Source: CAWDVR01 sp044869805 (lineage in GTDB: Bacteria > Acidobacteriota > Thermoanaerobaculia > Multivoradales > SZUA-115). From it: 64,000 nucleotides of DNA. Location of the stretch: the NCBI GenBank assembly GCA_044869805.1, contig JBIOXV010000013.1:1-64000 (forward strand), read 5' to 3'. The stretch's first letter is position 1. Every line of letters starts with the position of its first letter. Positions 16,297 through 24,416 of this stretch are shown here, piece after piece. The notes beneath the pieces are model-generated. The model was not told the origin of the DNA. It ran no database searches and saw nothing but the letters and a program-made list of their open reading frames with translations. Made by a program: the position numbers and the translations under genes.

Positions 16297-16621
16297 AGAG
16301 CAGCCGCGCACTCCCGAGGATAGAGCGCCGGCGGATCCAGTTGCGGCTCTCCTCGACCGCCCGCCTGCTCACGAGGTCGACCTTACGCCCCAGCAGCCGA
16401 GACAGATCCTCCTCGAGCGCCTGATAGTGCCCTGCCCAGGGTCTCTCAGCGCCCGGCTCGAAGACCACGAGGAAATCCACGTCGCTGTCGCTTCGGAGGT
16501 CCGATCCGAGGGCCGAGCCGAAAAGGTACAGCTCGCGGACCCCGTGCTTGCGGCAGAGGGACCGGATCTCGTCGGTGGGTAGCAGGAGACCCACGCGCTC
16601 AGGGGAATGTCGCTCGGCCAT
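16286..16621 (-). CDS. mntA: MntA-type nucleotidyltransferase antitoxin
   Basis: A 111-residue minimal nucleotidyltransferase. GSALGSDLRSDSDVDF fits the family signature G-S-x10-D-x-D, and a third acidic residue is offered by GRKVDLVSRR. Such proteins neutralise HepT by transferring AMP groups near its HEPN motif. The 3' end overlaps the hepT start by 11 nt, the standard antitoxin-first order. It starts with ATG at 16621; no strong SD is visible. In related systems the pair represses its own promoter or acts in phage defence; nothing in the sequence distinguishes these here. Confidence 0.88.
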   Translation of the reverse strand: MAERHSPERVGLLLPTDEIRSLCRKHGVRELYLFGSALGSDLRSDSDVDFLVVFEPGAERPWAGHYQALEEDLSRLLGRKVDLVSRRAVEESRNWIRRRSILGSARLLYAA

Positions 16622-16666
16622 TCTTCGCTCCTGCCTGCATTCTAAGACGACCTGGACTGTGGCGGG

Positions 16667-17602
16667 TCACCCCAGCACGGCCGTCTCCCCCACCGCCAGC
16701 AGGTGGAGGCGGCGGCCTTCGCGCGGGCCTTCGCGATCCCACCATCTCCGCAAGCGCTCCGCGGGCTCGCAGAGCGATTCGTCGGTGAGCTGGAAGGCGC
16801 CCCAGTGCATGGGGACGAGGTGGCGGGCGCCCAGGGCGAGGAAGGAGCGCCCGGCCTCCTCGGGGCTCATGTGGTTGCTGCCCATGAACCAGCCCGGCTC
16901 GTAGCCGCCGATTGGCAGCAGGGCGGCCGCGAGGTCGGGGAAGCGGCGGCCGATCTCCTCGAAGCCGGCGAAGTCGGCTGTGTCGCCCGCGTGGTAGATC
17001 GCGACGCCGGCGCGTTCGACCACGAAGCCTCCCCACAACGAGCGGTTGGTATCCAAAGGCACGCGGTGCGACCAGTGCCGCGCCGGCACCAAGGTCACGC
17101 GGAGCGAGCCGAACTCGGCCGCCTGCCACCAGCCGAGCTCGCGAACGTCCTCGAAGCCGAGGCGAGCGAGCCTGCGGCCGAGGCCGAGCGGGACGATCGC
17201 CGGCAACGGCCGGCGCAAGGCGGCGAGCGAGGGCGTGTCGAGGTGGTCGTAGTGGTTGTGGGAGACGAGCACGGCCGTGAGCGGCGGCAACCGGCCGACC
17301 CCGAGCCCCGGCTCGCCGTGGCGGCGGTAGAGCCAGCCGATGCGGCGCGAGAACACCGGGTCGATCAGCACGTGCTCGCCGCCGAGCGAGACAAGGAACG
17401 AGGAGTGGCCAATCCAGGTGAGGCGCGGCTCGGGAGCGGTCGAGTGGATGAGCGCGAGGTCGGGCTCGACGCGCGGCGCGGGCGGGCCGGGCGGGGCGAT
17501 CTGCCGCCGCCCACTGAGCCGGTCCCATACGCCCCAGCGCAGCACCGCGCTGAAGCCCTGGGGACGGTGCCGTGGGTCGAGGTTGGAGAAGCGGCGAGGC
17601 AC
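16667..17602 (-). CDS. MBL-fold metal-dependent hydrolase (UlaG / NAPE-PLD-like)
   Basis: A 311-residue metallo-beta-lactamase-fold hydrolase. SHNHYDHLD is the H-x-H-x-D-H metal motif; further ligands are in PARHWSHR, YHAGDTADF and PMHWGAF. The N-terminus (VPRRFSNLDPRHRPQGFSAV) and TWIGHSSFLV match the subgroup related to N-acyl-phosphatidylethanolamine phospholipase D. I place the start at the GTG at 17602 because homologues begin there and a TACCCT box lies 7 nt upstream with no Shine-Dalgarno. The frame is open to an ATG at 17665, whose added residues look non-conserved. There is no signal peptide, so it is cytosolic. The natural substrate is unknown. Confidence 0.82.
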   Translation of the reverse strand: MPRRFSNLDPRHRPQGFSAVLRWGVWDRLSGRRQIAPPGPPAPRVEPDLALIHSTAPEPRLTWIGHSSFLVSLGGEHVLIDPVFSRRIGWLYRRHGEPGLGVGRLPPLTAVLVSHNHYDHLDTPSLAALRRPLPAIVPLGLGRRLARLGFEDVRELGWWQAAEFGSLRVTLVPARHWSHRVPLDTNRSLWGGFVVERAGVAIYHAGDTADFAGFEEIGRRFPDLAAALLPIGGYEPGWFMGSNHMSPEEAGRSFLALGARHLVPMHWGAFQLTDESLCEPAERLRRWWDREGPREGRRLHLLAVGETAVLG

Positions 17603-17684
17603 GGCGCGGAGGGTAGCAGTTAGCCGGTTTCCAGAGGCGGAGCGGACCCACCCTGCTGCGGGCATGTGCTCCGGCGCTCTCCTG

Positions 17685-17973
17685 GTGCGGTGCTCGAGCT
17701 CCCTTCGGGCGGCCTGCGCTCCGCCCAGGAGAGCCGCCCTCGCGCCCGCAGCCCCCCAGGGAGCCTGGGCCGGAGCCTCCCTGAACGAGGTGAAGGATCT
17801 GGGGGCGGGGACTCAATGCGCGAGCCCATCTTCCCAGGTCCTTCGCTCCGCTCAGGACGACAAGTCGGGGCTGCTATCCCCGGGGGGCCGCGGCGGCCGA
17901 GGGGTATCTCTCGTGAGGAGCGCAGGCCGCCCGCCAGGGAGCTCGAGCACCGCAGCGAGAGATACCCCTCGGC
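17685..17973. repeat. Nested fold-back (inverted repeat) region, about 290 bp
   Basis: Bases 17685-17722 and 17917-17954 are near-perfect inverted repeats, beginning TGCGGTGCTCGAGCTCC on the left and ending GGAGCTCGAGCACCGCA on the right. Inside and overlapping the right arm, 17896-17913 and 17956-17973 form a second 18-bp perfect hairpin with core GAGGGGTATCTCTCG. The whole 17666-18064 stretch has no supportable gene. It looks like a decayed miniature mobile element or a composite of intergenic repeats. Confidence 0.75.
17792..17862. repeat. Degenerate copy of the GATCCTTCGC...CAGGATGACA repeat
   Basis: GAAGGATCTGGGGG (17792-17805) and CCCAGGTCCTTCGCTCCGCT onward (17833-17862) are diverged arms of the same palindromic element that is almost perfect at 26815-26895. 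It is embedded in the fold-back region between the MBL-fold gene and the B3/B4 gene. Confidence 0.65.
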
Positions 17974-18064
17974 ATCAGGCCGCGGCGGGGCGGGGAACGC
18001 CGAGCCTCGCAACGAAAACCCCCCGAGGCACAAAGCCGCGGCGGGCGGGTCTCCCAGCGCAAGC

Positions 18065-18070
18065 TACAAT
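18065..18070 (+). promoter_or_regulatory. Candidate -10 box (TACAAT) of the B3/B4 gene
   Basis: TACAAT, in the same GCTACAATCC context as before the OPT gene, ends 9 nt before the GTG at 18080. No Shine-Dalgarno fits in between, which suggests a leaderless or nearly leaderless transcript. Confidence 0.5.
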
Positions 18071-18079
18071 CCCGCCGCC

Positions 18080-18787
18080 GTGCGACTCGTCATCGACCCC
18101 GCCATCTTCGACCGCTTCCCCGGCGTCGTGCTGGGCGTGGTGGTGGCCCACGGCATCGACAACTCCGGCACGGCGCCCGAGGTCACCGCCCTGCTGCGCG
18201 AGGCCGAGGCCGCCCTGCCGGCTCGGTTCGGCTCGACACCGGTGCCCGAGCACCCGGCGATCGCGCCCTGGCGCGAGGCCTACCGCGCCTTCGGCGCCAA
18301 GCCCAAGGACCACCCCTCCTCGATCGAGAACCTCACCCGCCGCGTGCTCAAGGGCAACCCCCTGCCGAGCATCAGCAAGCTGGTCGACCTCTACAACGCG
18401 GTTTCGCTCACCTTCCTGCTGCCGGTGGGCGGCGAGGACCTGGGCGAGCTCCGCGGCGACCTGCGGCTGACCTTCGCCGGTGAGGCCGAGCCGCCCGTGC
18501 GGCTCCTGGGAGAGGCCGAGGAGCGCTCTCCCAAGCCCGGTGAGGTGATCTACACCGACGACCTCGGGGCCGTCTGCCGGCGCTGGAACTGGAAGGAAGC
18601 CGACCGTACCAAGCTCACGACGGGGACCCGCGACGCCGTGCTGGTGCTCGAGGCCCTGCCACCGGTCGAGCGCTCGCTGCTCGAGTCCGCGACCTGCGAG
18701 CTGCGTGAGCTCGTCGAGCGCCACTGCGGCGGTGAGGTGCGCAGCGCCATCCTCGACCGCGCACAGCCGAGCACCGAGCTGGGCTAG
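18080..18787 (+). CDS. B3/B4 tRNA-binding-domain protein
   Basis: A 235-residue protein with the B3/B4 domain found in the beta subunit of phenylalanyl-tRNA synthetase, here free-standing. Recognisable are VVVAHGIDNSG, the WREAYRAFGAKPKDHPSSIE region, LPSISKLVDLYNAVSL and, near the end, the RRWNWKEADRTKLT stretch that marks this family. Some free-standing members are thought to act in trans on tRNA or mischarged amino acids, but the function is not established. The start is GTG with a TACAAT box 9 nt before it. Its stop codon and that of the convergent response regulator overlap in a single CTAG. Confidence 0.85.
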   Translation: MRLVIDPAIFDRFPGVVLGVVVAHGIDNSGTAPEVTALLREAEAALPARFGSTPVPEHPAIAPWREAYRAFGAKPKDHPSSIENLTRRVLKGNPLPSISKLVDLYNAVSLTFLLPVGGEDLGELRGDLRLTFAGEAEPPVRLLGEAEERSPKPGEVIYTDDLGAVCRRWNWKEADRTKLTTGTRDAVLVLEALPPVERSLLESATCELRELVERHCGGEVRSAILDRAQPSTELG

Positions 18788-19509
18788 GGTACGAATCGAT
18801 AACCGACCCCCCGCACCGACAGGATGTGCCGCGGCCGCCAGGCGTCCTCCTCGAAGGCGCGGCGCAAGGAGACGATGACGTTGTCCACCACCCTCGTATT
18901 GGGATGGTTGGGCAGCTCCCACACCTCGGCCAGCAGCTCGCGGCGGTTGATCACCTGGTGCGGCCGGGTGGCGAAGATCTTCATCACCGCCACCTCCTTC
19001 TTCGACAGCTCCACCAGCCCGGCGCGGGTCTTCGCCTCGAAGGTCTCGAAGTCCACCCAGTAGTCGCCGAAGGAGAGCCGGCTGGCCGGCGCCTCCGGCC
19101 CACCCGACGCCGGGGTGGCCGCCGCCTGGCGGGTCCACGCGCGGCGGCGCAGTAGCACCTCCACCCGCGCCAGCAGCTCGGCCAGGTCGAAGGGCTTGAC
19201 CACGTAGTCGTCGGCACCGACTTTCAGGCCGTAGACCACGTCGTCGGGCTGGCTGCGGGCGGTGAGCATCAGGATGGGGGTGAAGTTGCGCTCGTGGCGC
19301 AGCCGCTGGCAGACCTCGAAGCCATCGATCTCGGGCAGGCGCACGTCGAGCACGATCAGGTCGTAGCGCTGGGCCCCCACCATTTCGAGCGCCTCGCGGC
19401 CGTCGCGCGCCAGATCGACCTCGTGGCCCTTGAGCTCCAGATTGAGCACCAGGCCGGCGGCGAGCGCCTCCTCGTCCTCGACCACCAGCACGCGCGAGCG
19501 CTCGCTCAT
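18784..19509 (-). CDS. OmpR/PhoB-family response regulator
   Basis: A 241-residue regulator with a receiver domain (about 6-118; phosphoacceptor Asp55 in LIVLDVRLPE, acidic EDEE at 11-14, switch residues in LTARS, Lys in YVVKPFD) and a C-terminal winged helix (about 145-238) ending HILSVRGVGYRFVP, standard for the OmpR class. The start at 19509 overlaps the kinase stop by 4 nt (ATGA), so kinase and regulator are made together. The targets are unknown. The subtilase gene downstream of the divergent kinase promoter is a positional candidate. Confidence 0.93.
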   Translation of the reverse strand: MSERSRVLVVEDEEALAAGLVLNLELKGHEVDLARDGREALEMVGAQRYDLIVLDVRLPEIDGFEVCQRLRHERNFTPILMLTARSQPDDVVYGLKVGADDYVVKPFDLAELLARVEVLLRRRAWTRQAAATPASGGPEAPASRLSFGDYWVDFETFEAKTRAGLVELSKKEVAVMKIFATRPHQVINRRELLAEVWELPNHPNTRVVDNVIVSLRRAFEEDAWRPRHILSVRGVGYRFVP

Positions 19510-20450
19510 GCCGCAGCCTCGACGCTCGGCAGCTCGATGCGGAAGCGGGTGCCGGGCCTGCCTTCCTGGGAGAAGGCGCGCACCGTGCCCCTCATCTCGC
19601 GCACCAGGCCGGAGACGATGGCGAGGCCCAGCCCGGTGCCCTTGCGGCGGTCGCTGAGCTCGCGGCGGATCTGGTAGAAGCGGTCGAAGATCTTCCCGAG
19701 CTCGTTCTTCGGAATGCCGACGCCGTCGTCCTCCACCTCGATCGCCACCTTGCCGGGCAGGTCGGCGAGCCGGCAGCGCACCTCGCCGCCCCGAGCCGAG
19801 AAGCGCACCGCGTTGTCGAGCAGGTTGGTCATCACCCGCTCCAGGGCGTCCTCGCTGGCCCGCACCACGGCGCGCGTGCCGCCGACCACTGCCAGGTGCA
19901 CGCCCTGGCTCTCGACGCGGGGGCGCGCCGCCGAGAAGTAGGTGGCGAAGAAGCTCTCGAGATCCACCGGCTCGAGGGCGAGCCGCTTCTTCCGCGCCAG
20001 CAGGCGGCTGCTCTCGAGCACGTTGTCGACCAGCACCCCCATGCGCTCCGCCTCCTCGAGGATGAAGGCCACCGAGCGGCGGCGCTGGCCCTCCGACAGC
20101 CCCGGCTGCTCGAGGGTCTGGGCGTGCAGCTTGATGCCGGCGAGCGGCGACTTCATCTCGTGTGTGATGTTGGACACGAACTCGTCCTGCTTCTCCGCAT
20201 AGCGCCGCGCCGCGATCACCTGCGCGAGCTGATAGGTGAGGCCGACGATGAGCAGGAAGAGCAGTGTGCAGCCGATGGCCAGCACCACCCAGTGGAAGGA
20301 GGCGGCCCCCGGTCGCACCTGGTCGGCCATCTGGTTGATGCGGGCGCTGGCCTGCACCACGTACACCACCCACACCACCAGCAGGGCGATGGTCGCCATC
20401 AGCGAAAGGATGTAGGTAAGGACGATGGGAGTGGAGCGCTTGCGGGTCAT
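19506..20450 (-). CDS. Sensor histidine kinase, two membrane segments
   Basis: The 314-residue kinase has two transmembrane helices (about 10-33 and 52-75) with a loop of only about 20 residues between them, so it has almost no extracytoplasmic sensor domain and may sense the membrane or a partner protein. Then follow HisKA (His97 in SNITHEMKSPL) and HATPase_c with N, G1 and G2 boxes (NLLDNAVRFSARGG, EDDGVGIP, GTGLGLAIVSG). It partners the adjacent regulator by a 4-nt overlap. The ATG at 20450 follows a TAGGCT hexamer by 7 nt and has no clear SD. Confidence 0.93.
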   Translation of the reverse strand: MTRKRSTPIVLTYILSLMATIALLVVWVVYVVQASARINQMADQVRPGAASFHWVVLAIGCTLLFLLIVGLTYQLAQVIAARRYAEKQDEFVSNITHEMKSPLAGIKLHAQTLEQPGLSEGQRRRSVAFILEEAERMGVLVDNVLESSRLLARKKRLALEPVDLESFFATYFSAARPRVESQGVHLAVVGGTRAVVRASEDALERVMTNLLDNAVRFSARGGEVRCRLADLPGKVAIEVEDDGVGIPKNELGKIFDRFYQIRRELSDRRKGTGLGLAIVSGLVREMRGTVRAFSQEGRPGTRFRIELPSVEAAA

Positions 20451-20565
20451 CCCGCGAAGCCTAGCAGCCTGCTAGACTGGCGTCGTCTACTTGACAGACC
20501 GAGTGGCCGGACCCGCGGCAGGGCCTCCAGGCCCCGGCGGGTCGCAACGCAAAGGAGCCGTACCG

Positions 20566-22941
20566 ATGCTCAGCAGCTCTCGCCTTCGGTTCGCCGCCGC
20601 CTTGCTGCCGGTTCTCGCCGCCGCGCTACCCGCGCTGGCCTCGCCAGTGGCCGGCCTGCCGGTCACCCGGGACTTCTACGTGGTCCGCTTCGCCGAGCCC
20701 TCGCTGGCGCGCTACGCCGGCGACCTCCCCGGCCTCGAAGCCACTAACCCGAGGGCCCGCGGCGAGGTGAAGCTCGACCCCGCGAGCCCCCAGAGCCGCG
20801 CCTATCTCGCCCATCTCGACCGCCGGCAGGGCGAGCACCTGGCGGCGATCGAAGGCGCCCTCGGCCGCTCGGTGGTCGCGGTCTTCCGTTTTCGGGCGGT
20901 TTACAACGGCGCCGCGCTGCGCATGAGCGCCGCCGAGGCCGACCGCGTGGCCGCGCTTCCCGGTGTGGTCAGCGTGCTCCCGGACGTGCACTATCCGCTG
21001 CACACCGACCGCGGCCCGATCTGGATCGGCGCTCCCGGCATCTGGAATGGCACCGAGACCGGCGGCCTGCCGGCCACCAAGGGCGAGGGCGTCATCTTCG
21101 GCGACATCGACACCGGGGTGAACATGCTCCACCCCTCGTTCTCCGACTCCCCGGCGGACGGCCACTCCTACGTCAATCCCTTCGGCTCCGGGAACTACGC
21201 CGGCTGGTGCGACCCGCTGAACCCCGACTACGACCCGTCCTACACCTGCAACGACAAGCTGATCGGCGCCTGGGACTTCGTCGAGGCGGTGCCCGGGATC
21301 ACCGAGGCGGACGGGCCCGAGGACGACAACGGCCACGGCAGCCACACCGCCTCGACCGCGGCCGGCAACACTCTCCTGAGCCCGGCGGTGTCCGGCGTGG
21401 CCCCTCACGCCAGCCTCATCACCTACGACGCCTGCTACACCTCGGGGGGCCAGGGCCTCTGCCCCTTCGCCGCCACCTCGGCCAGCGTCGAGCAGGCGGT
21501 GCTCGACGCCGTCGACGTGATCAACTACTCGATCGCCGGCGGCACCAACCCCTGGGGCGGCGACATCGACACCTTCTTCCTCGACGCCGTGGCGGCCGGC
21601 GTCTTCGTCTCGGCGAGCGCCGGCAACTCCGGCCCCGGGCCCTCGACCGTCGCCCATCTCGGGCCCTGGATGATCACTGTCGGCGCCAGCACCCACGACC
21701 GGGTCAACGTGTTCAACGACCTGACGGGGATGAGCGGCGGCACCTCGCCGCCGGCCGACATGCAGGGCGCCAGCCGCACCGGCGCCTACGGCCCGGATTC
21801 GATCGTCCACGCCCGCGACTTCGATGCCTTCCCGCCCGGCGACCCCAGCGACGGCCAGTGCCTGACGGCCTTCCCGGGCGGCACCTGGAGCGGCGGCGAG
21901 ATCGTAATGTGCGACCGCGGCACCATCGCGCGGGTCCTCAAGTGCGCCAACGTGCAGGCGGGCGGCGCCGCCGGCTGCATCCTGGGCAACCTGACCGAGA
22001 CCGGGGTGGTGGCCGACCCCCACGTCATCCCCGCCATCCACGTCGACCAGACCGAGGCCAACGCGTTGCGCACCTGGCTGGCCTCCGGCAGCGGCCACAC
22101 CGGCACCATCACCGCCTCGGCGGTCGAGACCGACCCGGCGGTGGCGGACATCATGGCGAGCTTCAGCTCGCGCGGGCCGAACGTGGCTTTCGACGGGCTC
22201 AAGCCGGACGTCACCAACCCGGGGTCGAGCATCTTCGCCGCGGTGCACGAGAACTCGGTGCCCGGCTTCACTCCGGACTTCGGCAACCTCTCCGGCACCT
22301 CGATGTCGAGCCCGCACACCGCCGGCTCCGGCATCCTGCTCCACGCCCTGCACCCCACCTGGACGCCCGCCGAGATCAAGTCCGCGCTGATGACCAGCAG
22401 CGACACCACGGTGCTCAAGGAGGACGCCGCGACGCCCGCCGACGCCTTCGACATGGGCGCCGGTAGGGTGGACCTCGGGAAAGCCGGCAAGGTGGGATTG
22501 ACGCTCGACGAGACGGCCGTCAACTTCCTGGCCGCCGACCCGGCGTCCGCTGGCGACCCGCGGACGCTCAACGTGCCCAGCATGCAGCACTCGGCCTGCG
22601 CCGGCTCCTGCTCCTGGTCGCGCACCGTGGACAGCGTCGCGGCTTCGTCGGTGACCTGGACGGCGACGGTCAGCGGGCCGACCGGCCTGCTGCTCTCGGT
22701 GACGCCGCCGTCGTTCGCCCTCGGGGCGGGCGCCAGCCAGGCGCTCACCATCCAGGCGCAGATCAGCTACCTGCTGCCGCTGGGGAGCTACGTTTTCGGG
22801 CAGGTGACGCTGACGCCGAGCGACCTCTCGATCCCGTTGGCGCACCTCCCGGTGGCGGTGGTGCCGACCGCGATCAGCTCGATCTTCGCCGACGGCTTCG
22901 AGTCGGGGAACACGTCGGCCTGGTCGCTCACCTTCCCCTAG
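20566..22941 (+). CDS. Secreted subtilisin-like serine protease (S8) with propeptide and PA domain
   Basis: A 791-residue preproprotein. A signal peptide (to about 26) precedes an I9-like inhibitor propeptide (about 34-150) and the S8 catalytic domain: Asp182 in GDIDTGVN, His257 in NGHGSHTAST, Ser579 in LSGTSMSSPHTAG, and the oxyanion Asn in SASAGNSGPG. A protease-associated insert spans about 410-510. A beta-rich region ends in IFADGFESGNTSAWS, a short C-terminal motif seen on exported proteins of environmental bacteria and possibly a sorting tag. AAAGGAG precedes the ATG. It is followed by palindromic repeats and by a convergent secreted chymotrypsin-like protease, together forming a protein-degrading locus. 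Confidence 0.92.
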   Translation: MLSSSRLRFAAALLPVLAAALPALASPVAGLPVTRDFYVVRFAEPSLARYAGDLPGLEATNPRARGEVKLDPASPQSRAYLAHLDRRQGEHLAAIEGALGRSVVAVFRFRAVYNGAALRMSAAEADRVAALPGVVSVLPDVHYPLHTDRGPIWIGAPGIWNGTETGGLPATKGEGVIFGDIDTGVNMLHPSFSDSPADGHSYVNPFGSGNYAGWCDPLNPDYDPSYTCNDKLIGAWDFVEAVPGITEADGPEDDNGHGSHTASTAAGNTLLSPAVSGVAPHASLITYDACYTSGGQGLCPFAATSASVEQAVLDAVDVINYSIAGGTNPWGGDIDTFFLDAVAAGVFVSASAGNSGPGPSTVAHLGPWMITVGASTHDRVNVFNDLTGMSGGTSPPADMQGASRTGAYGPDSIVHARDFDAFPPGDPSDGQCLTAFPGGTWSGGEIVMCDRGTIARVLKCANVQAGGAAGCILGNLTETGVVADPHVIPAIHVDQTEANALRTWLASGSGHTGTITASAVETDPAVADIMASFSSRGPNVAFDGLKPDVTNPGSSIFAAVHENSVPGFTPDFGNLSGTSMSSPHTAGSGILLHALHPTWTPAEIKSALMTSSDTTVLKEDAATPADAFDMGAGRVDLGKAGKVGLTLDETAVNFLAADPASAGDPRTLNVPSMQHSACAGSCSWSRTVDSVAASSVTWTATVSGPTGLLLSVTPPSFALGAGASQALTIQAQISYLLPLGSYVFGQVTLTPSDLSIPLAHLPVAVVPTAISSIFADGFESGNTSAWSLTFP

Positions 22942-22944
22942 CCG

Positions 22945-23048
22945 GTAGAGGCGACCCTTGTGGTCGCCCTGCCGAGGGGCGGCCACGAGGGCCGCCCCTA
23001 CAATGCGTGATCCCGTCTCTGGTGTAGGGGCGACCCTCGTGGTCGCCC
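22945..23048. repeat. Three GTAGGGGCG-type palindromic repeats
   Basis: Copies lie at 22945-22969 (GTAGAGGCGACCC form), 22976-23001 (inverted) and 23024-23048. The last two form an inverted pair like those at 11.0 kb and 63.3 kb. The block fills the gap between two convergent protease genes and could serve as a bidirectional terminator. Confidence 0.85.
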
Positions 23049-23067
23049 GTCCGACGGGCTCACGCGA

Positions 23068-24273
23068 CTATCGCACCGTCATCGAGCCCAGCTCGTCGGT
23101 CACGTTTTCCCAGGCGCTGAAGATGAACAGGTTGCCGGCCGAGCTGCCGCCCCACAGCACGCCGTAGAGCGTGGCATTGGTGTTGCTGCTCGAGGTCGAG
23201 CCCGAGAACACGTCCGAGCCGCTGTCGCCACCGGCCACCGTGGCATTGACGCCGTCCTGGCAGAGCTGCGTGATGTTGGTGCCCGAGACGTTGATGTTGG
23301 TGCAGGTGAAGGAGACCGAGCCCCGGCTCCAGCCGGTGGTGCGCCCCACCTTGTTGAGGGTCTGGCCCTGGCTGGGGAAGTTCGCGGTGCCGGTGATGGT
23401 GAAGCGCGGCGCCGTGGTGCTGATGGTGAGCGAGCCCACGCCGGTGGTGCGCGCGATGCGGGCGAGCTCCCGCAGGCTGGAGGAGTCGTAGCGATAGAAC
23501 GCGCTGTCGCTGTAGCGGCAGCGGCGGCCCGACGGGCAGGGGCTGCCCGTGAAGTAGGTCGGGTCGGCGGTCTCGACGCCGATGCGGTTGCTGCTGGTGT
23601 TGGTGTTCTGGTAGAGGACCGTGCCCTCGACGCCACCCTGGGTGTTGGTGCAGTGCGAGGCGGTGACCAGCCCCGCCACGCCGGCGCGGGTGGCGTTGAA
23701 GCCGCCCGAGCAGACGAAGCCGCCGAAGGCGATCTGCACGCCGGCCGGCACCGGCCGCACGCGGTCGCGCACCGTGGCGAGCTGGAAGATGGGATCGACG
23801 GCCTCGACGATCACCGCGCGCTTGGGCACGCCGAAGCTCGACAGCGCCGCCGACACCTGGTCGATGGCCGCGGTGCCGGCCTCGCGCTCCACGCCCACGC
23901 GCACCCGGTTGCGGCCCTCGTCGGCGTCGAGCATCACCACGCCCGGTAGCGCCATCAGGTCCGTGAGTCGCTGCTTGTAGGTCACCAGGTCGCGGAAGTC
24001 GTAGTCGCCGCGGTGGATGCGGACCGGCGGCCCGCCGGCCTTCTGGAACTGCGGCGCCATCCGCAAGTCCTTCAAGTACACGTTGGCGATGCCCTCGGCG
24101 TCGTAGAACAGCCCCCCGAAGCCGGGCGTGTGCTCGGCGATGCGAGCGAGCTCTCGGTCCGAGGTCAGCGCTGGGCCGCGCCGGCCGGCGTCGTCGGCGG
24201 CGAGCGACGACACCAGGATCAGGGAGGCCAGAACCGCGAGACAAGCGACACCTCTGTCCAAAGCTTTGCGCAT
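23068..24273 (-). CDS. Secreted chymotrypsin-like (S1) serine protease with N-terminal pro-region
   Basis: A 401-residue exported protein with a signal peptide (to about 25) and a pro-region (about 35-175) containing GVVMLDADEGRNRVRVGVER, reminiscent of streptogrisin/alpha-lytic pro-domains. The catalytic domain from about 178 has His207 (VTASHC), Asp256 (YSDSAF) and Ser351 (GGDSGSDVF), with paired Cys at 188/208, 246/252 and 324/338. The triad order and spacing fit family S1. AGGAGGTGA precedes the ATG at 24273. It converges with the subtilase gene. There is no C-terminal anchor, so it is probably released. Substrate preference cannot be deduced. Confidence 0.85.
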   Translation of the reverse strand: MRKALDRGVACLAVLASLILVSSLAADDAGRRGPALTSDRELARIAEHTPGFGGLFYDAEGIANVYLKDLRMAPQFQKAGGPPVRIHRGDYDFRDLVTYKQRLTDLMALPGVVMLDADEGRNRVRVGVEREAGTAAIDQVSAALSSFGVPKRAVIVEAVDPIFQLATVRDRVRPVPAGVQIAFGGFVCSGGFNATRAGVAGLVTASHCTNTQGGVEGTVLYQNTNTSSNRIGVETADPTYFTGSPCPSGRRCRYSDSAFYRYDSSSLRELARIARTTGVGSLTISTTAPRFTITGTANFPSQGQTLNKVGRTTGWSRGSVSFTCTNINVSGTNITQLCQDGVNATVAGGDSGSDVFSGSTSSSNTNATLYGVLWGGSSAGNLFIFSAWENVTDELGSMTVR

Positions 24274-24288
24274 CAGCTCACCTCCTAG

Positions 24289-24300
24289 AGAGAATTCTCT
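24289..24300. promoter_or_regulatory. 12-bp palindrome in the protease leader
   Basis: AGAGAATTCTCT is a perfect palindrome just upstream of the SD of the chymotrypsin-like protease gene, flanked by further TCTAGAG sequence. It could be an operator. It is AT-richer than its surroundings, and no adjacent regulator is evident. Confidence 0.35.
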
Positions 24301-24369
24301 AGAGAAGGGAGTGCGGCGTCGAGGTCAGAAGGTGACGACGCAACCGGCTCGAGGCGGCCTGAAGTGGCG

Positions 24370-24396
24370 CCCTCTCCCGCGCGGAGCGGGAGAGGG
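24370..24396. terminator. 11-bp perfect stem hairpin after the BNR gene
   Basis: CCCTCTCCCGC (24370-24380) and GCGGGAGAGGG (24386-24396) pair perfectly around GCGGA, starting 21 nt after the stop of the minus-strand BNR gene. This very stable stem has no T-run and resembles dispersed hairpins in GC-rich genomes. Confidence 0.55.
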
Positions 24397-24416
24397 ACGC
24401 GGTTACTGGCGCTTCG

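Noticed and set aside
20491..20496. TTGACA as -35 of the subtilase
   Set aside because: A perfect -35 hexamer, but no -10-like hexamer occurs at 16-19 nt downstream, so no promoter is called.
20626..22986. 786-codon antisense frame opposite the subtilase
   Set aside because: GC-rich coding produces long open antisense frames; composition is His/Arg/Gly-rich without domains, while the sense strand has a complete catalytic triad.
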